A DNA stretch of 64,000 bases from RH2-MAG17b sp050745265. GTDB lineage: Bacteria; Acidobacteriota; Terriglobia; UBA7540. Both the position numbers and the translations under genes were made by a program. The notes under the pieces are model-generated. The model saw nothing but the letters and a program-made list of their open reading frames with translations. It was not told where the DNA came from and did not search any database. The stretch covers positions 38,478 to 102,477 of the forward strand of contig JBOGKE010000078.1 in assembly GCA_050745265.1 (NCBI GenBank), written 5' to 3'. Positions 9,701 through 16,102 of this stretch are shown here, in pieces (position 1 is the first letter of the stretch; each line of letters begins with the position of its first letter).

Positions 9701-10240
9701 GCGGTCCAGGCGGGAGAGCCAGTCGTCGCGGAGCGAGATGGCGAAACCCGACTCGGACTCGATGCCATTGATGGCTGCCGCGAGCTCCCCGTCGAACGGC
9801 GCCTCCGACTCGGGATGATAGAGGAAGTATTCTTCGAACTGGTCGAGAATCACAAGAATCGCGCCATCAAAAGCGGCGCCGATCGCCGCAAGCAGGTCCG
9901 GCAACGGCAGATCCAGATTCAGCCCCAAGGGCTTTCCAAGCTTCGCCTCAACGGCGTTCGCACACTTCTCCTTGAGCGCCGTGGCAAACTTGGGATCCTG
10001 CCATTGACTGAAGTACACGGGGACGGTGCGAGACGCGGAATCAAGGCCCGGAACGACGCCGGCCGCAAGGACGGATGTTTTGCCCACGCCGCTCGCGCCG
10101 TAAAGAACCGTCACCGGCGCCGCATAAAGACTCGACGAAATGATCGTCTGCTCGCGCTCGCGTCCGAAGAAATACTCGCGCTCTCCCGCGGTGAACGGTT
10201 GCAGGCCCACGTAGGGACAGAATGGAGCGCCTTGCGGAAT
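6719..10240 (-). CDS. STAND NTPase with C-terminal WD40 propellers (probable defence sensor)
   Basis: This large protein has three parts. The N-terminal ATPase carries FGRERE, P-loop GASGVGKTS and Walker B ILVILDQFEEY. A charged coiled coil (about 390-450) leads to a transmembrane helix (MLIAAAFLALLAVVLAS). I count 14 WD40 repeats of the FSPDGKRLATASxDxTxxxWD type, enough for two seven-bladed propellers. GTG at 10210 is the first ordinary start, but it would cut off the conserved lead-in FCPYVGLQPF and has no ribosome site. An in-frame ATT at 10238-10240 is preceded at five bases by GGGAGG (10246-10251), so I place the start there. The SIR2-domain gene ends one base upstream. Sensor-plus-effector defence is inferred from related STAND and SIR2 systems. 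Confidence 0.9.
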   Translation of the reverse strand: MPQGAPFCPYVGLQPFTAGEREYFFGREREQTIISSSLYAAPVTVLYGASGVGKTSVLAAGVVPGLDSASRTVPVYFSQWQDPKFATALKEKCANAVEAKLGKPLGLNLDLPLPDLLAAIGAAFDGAILVILDQFEEYFLYHPESEAPFDGELAAAINGIESESGFAISLRDDWLSRLDRFDARIPNLLSNTFRIDHLNMAAAEEAIRKPLDLYNQKLANGAPVAIEDELVRSILDEVRTGKLQSCEFGGAGQTEGQAREERIETPFLQLVMERLWNEEINERQSRVIRLSTFEELGKADRILQSHLAHVMDGLSEDERMICARIFRYLVTPNYKKIAQETSDLVSWAELSREQVWPVLLKLSDRRVLRRVSLPPRFEIFHDVLGRPILEWRAQYIQAQKQLVAEKEAALEAARQEDEARRQRELAEKAQLLANERQGRLEERARALRRTRWMLIAAAFLALLAVVLASMARRNWKRAGAEAQMEVAHGLISASSGNLDTNPERSVLLATYAESSLMRLDNNTLPASLRYDVRDLRNEARDALNRAVQTSWLRRTTPELGADGVWAISFTPDGKRMAAAEQGGTVRVWDVASNKQLATLRGGGYQVAMTALSPDGSLLVTADLHKQLRVWILASRRSISLPGLPESVSGAVFSETGVLLAVGGINGTVAVYDSRTGRANFSPKQFHKLSVTALAFSRDGTRLATGSADKTVKIWDSKIGRLFKTLQGHTLPIQAVAFSADGRRLASSSSDRTVKIWDSASGRPIETLSGPGNDVVSLCFSPSGARLATGNEDGRVAIWDVATGRQLLELLGHKGAVRSISFDPRGDHLLTGSWDRTVRYWNVPGVHRNAIEDVAFSARGDRVASASLDATAKLWDGDADRITRTIPEASKQPIFAAALSRDASLIATYDMAGHIEIHDTATGRLVRSWPAGSPSGLAFSLDGSRLASSGPANSVVVWDVATGRTLLTMSGGQVYVDGVAFSRDGKLVAAASLDWTARVWDASSGKQLRGLSGHHGQVEWVAFSPHGKRLATASADHTGIIWDLNTGRKIVLRGHTNVVDGIAFSYDGTRVATASFDRTARVWDARTGDELFRFTHPSGVEQVSFSPDGKRLATACDDGMVRVFILDDQELLRLVRRRTVRAWTQDECKEYLHQACPRDLAAPPASVSGSSRPR

Positions 10241-10241
10241 A

Positions 10242-11264
10242 CTAACCTCCCATGACTGACCGGGTTTCCCGCAGTTTCGCGGCGAAGTCGTCGAGGTCGC
10301 AATCGAAAATCTTGACGTTGCGCCGATCCCACAGCGCGCGCTCTACATCGGAAGGATTCCGCTGGATTCCCCACGATTTCGGCGGCTCGTCATGACCGCT
10401 CGCGGCCGCCTGGTTGCGCGAGGCGAAGTGGTTGCTCATATTTTTCAGCACCAGCCTCAGGTTCCAATCTCTCAGCCCGTAGCCGAGAAACAGAAAGCTG
10501 CGCTCGCGGAAATATTGATAAAAGAACGCCGGCACCGCGCTGTTCGTGGTCATGCGCGAAAGAAACTCGACGTAGTCCTCTTCGGTGATCACGAAGTGGT
10601 CCCACTTATCGGTGGCGCGGGTGATCGAGCCGTGCATCTTGAAGATCACGGTCGTCTTGCTCAGATCGATGTAGAGCTTCTTGGGGCTTTCGAACCGAGG
10701 TTCCGGGTCGGCGTGAGGCCGCCAGAGGATGGAGTTGGCGTGCTCCTTGCTGTCCGCAGGATATACGACGAGGTCGTAGGGTTTGCCCGCTTCGTCAAAC
10801 GCCTGCTCCACCAGCGTGTCGTAGTTGGTCACGACGATCACCTGCGGCACGGGGATTTCCGCGAGGAGTTGGTGCAACGGGCCGGGCCTGTAATCTCGGT
10901 TCAGAATGAGGCGGAGACGGTTGCGAAGGTTCGGGCGGTCGCTCACGTCGACGTAGTAGGAGCACACTTTCGCCAGGTCGCTGCGCTCCCACAATTCCGT
11001 GGCCGGGTAGCCCGTCTCCTGAGCCAGCAGACAGGAAAGCTCGGAGCCCGTCGGAAGGAACGCGGACCCGCGAGGGTCCCACGCTGCCCCGCTCGGGCGC
11101 CCGGCACAGGACGCGCCCGCGCCCAGAAATGGAATCACGCGCCCCTGCCGCCACACGTTCCAGATCGGGCCATACGGCGGCGTTGGTCCGACCGCGATAC
11201 CCGCTGCTCCCATAGGTACCCCGGCTATGCTATTTAGCTGAAGATTAACCGTTGCTCGAACCAT
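10242..11264 (-). CDS. SIR2-domain protein (probable NADase effector paired with STAND-WD40)
   Basis: The product (340 residues from ATG 11264, preceded by AGGGGG) has a SIR2_2-type fold. Visible motifs are VIPFLGAGAS for NAD binding, VVTNYDTLVEQAF with the catalytic-type asparagine, FKMHGSITRA with the histidine, and FLGYGLRDWNLR near the end. SIR2 domains of this kind act as NAD-depleting effectors in several antiphage systems (Thoeris, DSR, Avs5). The STAND-WD40 gene starts just after the TAG stop, so the two are very likely cotranscribed and coupled. An alternative TTG start at 11288 is less convincing, and ATG 11213 would also keep the domain. Confidence 0.85.
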   Translation of the reverse strand: MVRATVNLQLNSIAGVPMGAAGIAVGPTPPYGPIWNVWRQGRVIPFLGAGASCAGRPSGAAWDPRGSAFLPTGSELSCLLAQETGYPATELWERSDLAKVCSYYVDVSDRPNLRNRLRLILNRDYRPGPLHQLLAEIPVPQVIVVTNYDTLVEQAFDEAGKPYDLVVYPADSKEHANSILWRPHADPEPRFESPKKLYIDLSKTTVIFKMHGSITRATDKWDHFVITEEDYVEFLSRMTTNSAVPAFFYQYFRERSFLFLGYGLRDWNLRLVLKNMSNHFASRNQAAASGHDEPPKSWGIQRNPSDVERALWDRRNVKIFDCDLDDFAAKLRETRSVMGG

Positions 11265-11311
11265 ATACCCCCTGCACTTGTTTGTCAACAGCCGTCGCCC
11301 AACCTTCGTCG

Positions 11312-11366
11312 CCGCCCCGCGAATGCGGGGGCCAAGTCACTGGATTCCCGGTTTCGCGGGAATGAC
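11312..11366. repeat. Family E repeat, copy 1 (free-standing)
   Basis: Two adjoining hairpins are visible: CCCCGC-gaat-GCGGGG (11315-11330) and ATTCCCG-gttt-CGCGGGAAT (11344-11363). The same pair of hairpins is nested inside family A elements near 42950 and 53775. Confidence 0.7.
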
Positions 11367-11509
11367 GGGTCCCGGCGATCCCGATACGGTGCGTCCCTCC
11401 TTTGCATCCTGCGGCGTGCCGTAAAGCAAATGCAGGATGACAGCGCCGGTGGTTGCAGCTTTGCCGCGCGGTGCCTCCCAACGAGCATCTCAAGATACAA
11501 TCAGATTCG

Positions 11510-12700
11510 ATGAGCTTCTTGAGAGATCCCACATCCCTGGCCCGGCGGGCCGTTTTGCCCACCTTGCCCATCGTCTGCGCCATCCTGCTCATCGTCTGCT
11601 CCCGCGCATTCTCGTCGCCTGATCGGAATTCGAGCGCGACTTCCGAAGCGCAACTCTTCAAGCAGGCTCAAGAACTGACGTCGGAAGGCCGCTTGCGTGA
11701 CGCGGCCGGCGTCTACAACCAGATTGTCCAGCTTGATTCCGGATCATTTGCAGCGCTCAACAACCTGGGAGTCATCGATTCGCATCTCGGCGACTACAAA
11801 GGCGCCGCCGCGGCGTATGAGCGGGCGCTGTCTCTGCGGCCGGGCTCATTCGCGGTGCTCATGAACCTCGGAATCGCCCATTTCAAGGAGAGCGATTTTA
11901 ATGGCGCCGTCCAACCGCTGACTCGGGCGGTCGCGCTCCAGCCGCAAAACTTTCAGGCTCTCGCCCTGCTATCGCTCACTCAATATTCGGCCAAGGATTT
12001 TACCGGCGCGTGTCGGCATCTCGAACGGGCTGTCGCCCTGAGTCCTGGTAATCCGACCCTTGAATACATGCTGGGCGAGAGCTATCTGAGAACCGGGCAG
12101 GAGCAAAAGCTTGTGGATCGGTTCAGCACGATGGCACAGCCATCGGCCACTGATCGGATGTTGCTCGGGGCGGCTTCCGACGCCGTGGGGCGGACCCAAG
12201 ACGCGATCCGGGAGTTCACCCTGGCCGCTTCGAGCGAGCCGGACGCGCTCTGTGTTCACTTTGGCCTTGGGTTTCTCTACTGGAAGGAGCACGATGACCT
12301 CCGCGCGGCCGGGCAATTTGGGCTCGAGATGGAGGACGCGGGCTGGGTACCGCAATCCGAGGCGTACCTTGGCGATATCGATCTGCGGCGCGGAAAGCGT
12401 AGGGAAAGCCGCGCGATGCTCGAACAAGCGCTGAGGCTCAATCCCGATCTCAGCTTGGCTCACCTCGATCTCGGGATTCTCGACGCGCTCGACAAGAGCT
12501 ACGGCGATGCTGCCGCCGAGTTCGAAAAAACGATTCGGCTTGATCCGAAAATGGCGGAGGGTTATCGGCGTCTCGCGCAAGTCTATGCCGCCGAGGGCAA
12601 GCCGCGCCTGGCGGCGTCCGCAACGGCGCAAGCGAACAGTCTGAAGGGCGAACGGCCGGAGAGCCTAGCGGAGAAAGCGGCCCTCATCCCGCCGCCGTGA
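11510..12700 (+). CDS. Secreted or membrane-anchored TPR protein
   Basis: The 396-residue product begins MSFLRDPTSLARR and has a hydrophobic segment (about 15-31) that could be a signal peptide or an anchor. At least eight tetratricopeptide repeats follow, with the pattern AALNNLGVIDSHLGDYKGAA / AYERALSLRPGS. TPR arrays bind protein partners; the partner is unknown. ATG 11510 was chosen because it places the hydrophobic segment at the N-terminus. An upstream in-frame TTG (11453) would add a non-conserved extension. Confidence 0.85.
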   Translation: MSFLRDPTSLARRAVLPTLPIVCAILLIVCSRAFSSPDRNSSATSEAQLFKQAQELTSEGRLRDAAGVYNQIVQLDSGSFAALNNLGVIDSHLGDYKGAAAAYERALSLRPGSFAVLMNLGIAHFKESDFNGAVQPLTRAVALQPQNFQALALLSLTQYSAKDFTGACRHLERAVALSPGNPTLEYMLGESYLRTGQEQKLVDRFSTMAQPSATDRMLLGAASDAVGRTQDAIREFTLAASSEPDALCVHFGLGFLYWKEHDDLRAAGQFGLEMEDAGWVPQSEAYLGDIDLRRGKRRESRAMLEQALRLNPDLSLAHLDLGILDALDKSYGDAAAEFEKTIRLDPKMAEGYRRLAQVYAAEGKPRLAASATAQANSLKGERPESLAEKAALIPPP

Positions 12701-12718
12701 AGGCGAGTAGCGCCGGGC

Positions 12719-13160
12719 TTCAGGGGCTGCGGAAAAAGGCGCTGCCAACTGTCGTTCTGCGCCCTTCGGCTCCGCTCTCCAGAAACTTCTCGTGAAGACG
12801 AGCGAAAGGCCCGAAGGGCCGCAATAAAGTAGCCCCGGGCGCAAGCCCGGGGGAGGGCAGCACCCCAAATTGCCGCTCCGCGCCCGCCGCCCGGTGCCGG
12901 CACCTGGCGGCGGGCGCGGAAAGATGATCCTTGGAGGCTCACGTTCCCACGGCTTGCGCCGTGGGCTACTTTATTTCGCCCGCTCCGCGGGCTTACGCCG
13001 ACGTTTCCGGCGCTATGGACCCGCCGCGAGGCGGGCAAGCAACTCAGGGTAAACTCCCCGAAGAATCTCTGCATTTAAGAATCATACCAATATGGAGATT
13101 CCTCGCCGCCTGCGGCTGCTCAGAATGACACGGTCCGGGGGTTTTCCGCAGCCTCTTCAG
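12719..13160. mobile_element. Family A element copy 4, carrying nested B repeat and inserted in a D palindrome
   Basis: The left end CAGGGGCTGCGGAAAAA (12721-12737) and the right end TTTTCCGCAGCCTCTTC (about 13142-13158) are inverted repeats. Inside are GTCGTTCTG near the left and CTCAGAATGACA near the right, the second inverted pair of the family. The flanks TAGCGCCGGGCTT and AGCCCGGCATGCCGCCCT are the two halves of a family D palindrome. A B repeat (12775-13041) splits the A sequence between GGCTCCGCT and CAGGGTAAAC, which are contiguous in copy 1. No gene is visible between 12701 and 13174. Confidence 0.75.
12775..13041 (+). repeat. Family B composite repeat, copy 1
   Basis: This is a mosaic of short palindromes in fixed order: CTCCAGAAACTTCTC, AGGCCCGAAGGGCCG, then TAGCCCCGGGCGCAAGCCCG, AGGGCAGCACC, a large GC hairpin (12886-12919), CCCACGGCTTGCGCCGTGGG, and CCCGCTCCGCGGGC. 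The same order recurs at 32750, 35435, 46320 and 55135 with decay. Confidence 0.7.
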
Positions 13161-13174
13161 CCCGGCATGCCGCC

Positions 13175-14434
13175 CTAAAGGGCGGCTCTACCGGCCGCGC
13201 AAGGGTCCGCCGGGGCGACGATACGAATGAAATGATCGGACATCACAAACGGCGCGCGCGGCAGGCGGCACTTCGGCATGTGGCAGGTCGCGCAGTTGTG
13301 GGTGGCGACAGGGCAGGCCTTTCCGAAACGAACCGCGCCTGCGGCGCGATGCGTCGCGGGATGGCAGGAGAGGCACGCCGAATCGTAGGCGGCCTCGCGT
13401 TGGAGCGGTTGATGCGGATCGTGACACGTGACGCAAGTGATGCGGCGTGTCATGATCCAGCACTGGCTCATTTCAAGCCGGTACGGCTCGTAATGAACCG
13501 TATCCAAGCCGTGAAGTCCCTCGGCGATCACGAGAGCTGAAGTACGGTGGCACGCGCCGCAGAAATTCTCCATCGCCGGCGGCGCGAGTGTGGCAGGATT
13601 GAATATTAAGCTGTTTGCTGCTTGCGCTCCCGCCGGCACGGTGCGGCCGCGGTAGGAAGCCGATTTCGCTCGCTCCTCCATCAGGGATACGTGCCGCGCT
13701 CCCGGCCCGTGGCACGCTTCGCAGGTGACGCCGCGGATCATTTCATCTACTCGCAGCTGATTGTCCGTGACTGCCGCCGTGGTGTGGCAGGAGATGCATT
13801 GCTGCGCCGCGACCGGAACCAGAGGCAACCCGAAAGCCGCCGGAAGCGTGGGCGGCGGCGAACCGGATAGCCCGGCGACAACGGAGAGGCGGTGCAGGAC
13901 CGGATAATAGGCAGCCTCGCTTTCGTAATATGTTCCATTCAGGCGAAAGATGAAGGCTTGCCCCACAACTCCGACTCCGTAAGCCCACAGAAGGGGAACC
14001 GACAGGGTCTGCGCGCCATCGGTGACGGAATAAATGCTCTGGTTACCCGACCGGGCGATTCGGTAAGTGTATTTGCCGCGCTGAAAGCTCATGTCGGGAT
14101 TCGCGCGCAGATACTGGCTATCGGCCGCGGGCTCGATCGCATGGGCCATCTGGGTCGCCGACCACGTTCGTGCGATCGATGCGTGACATCGGGCACAAAC
14201 CTCGGGACCGGTGTAGGCGTCGCGCGGGTCAGAACCTCGGTTGGGCCACCACGCGCCGGCGTGGGTCTGAGCCGGCGTTATTTCGGGCCGCGTATCACTG
14301 ACGGTTTGCGCGATCGCGAGAGGGCCCGCCATCAACAGGAAGGCAAAAGCCAGAAAGCAGACGGCTCTAGAGACGGCGGAAAAAGCTCGGAACGTATCAT
14401 TCTGAGGAGCCGTAGGCGACGAAGAATCCCGCAT
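13175..14434 (-). CDS. Periplasmic multihaem cytochrome c (seven haem sites)
   Basis: The 419-residue product has a signal peptide (VCFLAFAFLLMAGPLAIAQ) and seven CXXCH haem-binding motifs: CARCH, CISCH, CEACH, CGACH, CVTCH, CLSCH and CATCH. The spacing matches tetra- to octahaem cytochrome c_554-like proteins that shuttle electrons in the periplasm; the donor and acceptor are unknown. ATG 14434 was preferred over TTG 14449. The first codons (RDSSSPTAPQND) are encoded by the end of a family A repeat. The stop codon lies in a CCCTTTAGGGCGGC family D palindrome. Confidence 0.85.
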   Translation of the reverse strand: MRDSSSPTAPQNDTFRAFSAVSRAVCFLAFAFLLMAGPLAIAQTVSDTRPEITPAQTHAGAWWPNRGSDPRDAYTGPEVCARCHASIARTWSATQMAHAIEPAADSQYLRANPDMSFQRGKYTYRIARSGNQSIYSVTDGAQTLSVPLLWAYGVGVVGQAFIFRLNGTYYESEAAYYPVLHRLSVVAGLSGSPPPTLPAAFGLPLVPVAAQQCISCHTTAAVTDNQLRVDEMIRGVTCEACHGPGARHVSLMEERAKSASYRGRTVPAGAQAANSLIFNPATLAPPAMENFCGACHRTSALVIAEGLHGLDTVHYEPYRLEMSQCWIMTRRITCVTCHDPHQPLQREAAYDSACLSCHPATHRAAGAVRFGKACPVATHNCATCHMPKCRLPRAPFVMSDHFIRIVAPADPCAAGRAAL

Positions 14435-14460
14435 TTTTTTGATTCTCAAATATAGAGACT
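14373..14460. mobile_element. Family A half-element, copy 6, overlapping the cytochrome start
   Basis: The segment contains GACGGCGGAAAAAGC, CATTCTGAGGAGCCG and AGGCGACGAAGAATC, the left half of the A element seen complete at 15801-15966. The right half is missing. The start codon and N-terminal residues of the cytochrome gene are read from it on the minus strand. Confidence 0.65.
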
Positions 14461-14588
14461 AGCCCGGGTAATCCGAACATGCCGATTATCGGCTGTGATT
14501 TGCATTCGCGCCACAGTCAAATTGCGATGTGGGGCGCGAAAGCGACGACGTTCCGGACAAAATCTCAGCGGCGGCGGGTATACTTGCG

Positions 14589-14676
14589 GTAGCGTCGCCC
14601 TTAAGGGCGGCACGTGCTGGGCTAAAAGCCCGGCGCTACTCGCGAAATTCCGTAGAGCCGCCCTTCAGGGCGGCAG
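14589..14676. repeat. Family D palindromic repeat, intact copy
   Basis: Three palindromes occur in a row: CGCCCTTAAGGGCG, CTGGGCTAAAAGCCCGG and CCGCCCTTCAGGGCGG, joined by GTAG/CTAC motifs. It gives the uninterrupted form of the sequence that is split by family A elements at 12719 and 53668. It lies in the divergent gap between the cytochrome and PIG-L genes. Confidence 0.7.
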
Positions 14677-14726
14677 GCGATCAGCCGCGGACGTGAAAAG
14701 CAGCGCCACGCTAAACGGAGGAACAC

Positions 14727-15731
14727 GTGAAGAGGCGAGAATTGATTGAAGCCGCGCTCGCGGGAGGGGCGTTTGCGGGCGCGAAACTGCGCGGTGCCGA
14801 GCTGCCCGCGCCGAGCAACAGCCCCGCCGCAGCCTGGACCCGCACGGGAGAGCTCGTGACCGAGCCTGCGGCCGCGGGAAAGCCGCACGCCGGAAAGGTG
14901 CTCGCGGCGATCCAGCCTCACTCCGATGACGTTCCGCTCTTTGCCGGCGGCACGGTCGCGAAGCTGATCAGCGAGGGTTACACGGGATACCTGATCCGCA
15001 CCACCAACGACGAGATGACCGGCGCGGGCACGCGCGGCGAAGGCGTGCTCCACAACGAGCGGGATGACGACGCGGTGGCCCGGGCGCTCGGGTTGAAGAA
15101 GGCCTACGACCTCAGCTACCGCAATCACCGGCTCGACGCCATTTCTCCCCAGGATTTTCGCGGCCGCCTGATCCTTCTGATCCGGCTGCTGCGCGTCGAC
15201 ACCTTGATTTCCTACGATCATTGGGGACTCTACGAAGAGAATCCCGACCATTACGTCACGGCCGCGGTGGTGGAGTCGGCGTGCTGGATGGCGGGAATGG
15301 ACAAGGATTATCCCGAGCAACTGGAGGCCGGGCTCAAGCCGCACGGCGTGCAAGAGAAGTATTACTTCTCGCGCGGTCCTCAGATTGCGAACCGAGTGGT
15401 CGATATTTCCGGCGTGGTCGAGCAGAAGATTGCGTCGATTCGCGCCGTGGCCACGCAGGGCCCGGGCGGCGAAAATGGCGCCCGACTGCGCGAGCGGCTG
15501 CAAGCGCAGCACCTGCGCCTTGACATTTTAGGAGACGATGACGAAACCTCGAATCGCGCTTATATCCAGCATATCGTGCTCGATCGGGATTCGATGTACC
15601 TGCGCGGCGTCCCCTCGGACCGGGAAATCGGACGGCCGTTCGGCTTCGCGTGGGCGGAGCGATTTCACTACATCGGCCCCACCGCCTCGCGCCTCGACGA
15701 ATACATTTCGCAGCACGCGGTGAAACTGTAG
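14727..15731 (+). CDS. Exported PIG-L family deacetylase
   Basis: The 334-residue protein has the zinc-site motif PHSDD (64-68) and the second motif ENPDHYVTA, both diagnostic of the PIG-L/LmbE fold, which removes acetyl groups from N-acetylglucosamine-type substrates. The substrate here is unknown. The N-terminus MKRRELIEAALAGGAFAGA looks like a twin-arginine or Sec leader, so export is likely. The start is GTG with CGGAGG six bases upstream. The stop TAG lies within TGTAGCGGCG, the family F terminal sequence. Confidence 0.88.
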   Translation: MKRRELIEAALAGGAFAGAKLRGAELPAPSNSPAAAWTRTGELVTEPAAAGKPHAGKVLAAIQPHSDDVPLFAGGTVAKLISEGYTGYLIRTTNDEMTGAGTRGEGVLHNERDDDAVARALGLKKAYDLSYRNHRLDAISPQDFRGRLILLIRLLRVDTLISYDHWGLYEENPDHYVTAAVVESACWMAGMDKDYPEQLEAGLKPHGVQEKYYFSRGPQIANRVVDISGVVEQKIASIRAVATQGPGGENGARLRERLQAQHLRLDILGDDDETSNRAYIQHIVLDRDSMYLRGVPSDREIGRPFGFAWAERFHYIGPTASRLDEYISQHAVKL

Positions 15732-15774
15732 CGGCGACCGGAGCCTGCCCTGACGCAGTTGTCACACAGACTCT

Positions 15775-16022
15775 TTACGCCCTGAGGGGCCAGCGGCTAA
15801 ACAGGCTGCGGAAAAACTGCGAACCTGTCATTCTGAGGAGCCGCAGGCGACGAAGAATCTCCGTAGTTGTTTGATTCTTGAATGCAGGGATTCTTCGCGG
15901 AGTTTACCCTGAGCGGAGCCGAAGGGCTCAGAATGACAGTTCGAAGTGCATTTTTTCGCAGCCTGTAAAGCCGACACAATTCATGGCCCATAAGCGGCAC
16001 GACTAAGGTCGTGCCCTGATAC
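15775..16022. repeat. Family C element copy 3, split by element A1
   Basis: The left part ends CAGCGGCTAA and the right part resumes AAAGCCGACAC and ends with the palindromic terminus GGCACGACTAAGGTCGTGCC plus CTGATAC (15996-16022). In the intact copy at 37865 the interior reads CAGCGGCTAAAGCCGG without interruption. The left palindromic terminus is not recognisable. Confidence 0.65.
15801..15966. mobile_element. Family A element copy 1 (complete, 166 bp, MITE-like)
   Basis: The 16-base ends ACAGGCTGCGGAAAAA (15801-15816) and TTTTTTCGCAGCCTGT (15951-15966) are inverted repeats matching at 15 of 16 positions. A second perfect inner pair is CTGTCATTCTGAG (15825-15837) and CTCAGAATGACAG (15927-15939). 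No coding capacity is visible. It sits in the centre of a GGCTAAAGCC palindrome of a C element. Confidence 0.8.
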
Positions 16023-16102
16023 GCCGCCTTAACTGAAGCCTTTCGGAGCACCATGATGTGGTTTGCGTCCGAAGGCTGAACGACGTGCTGCATAATGAGC
16101 TT

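Noticed and set aside
12701..13174. CRISPR-like array in the repeat-rich gap
   Set aside because: The repeats are palindromic modules of different sequence in fixed order, without a constant direct repeat or equal-sized spacers, and no cas genes are present.
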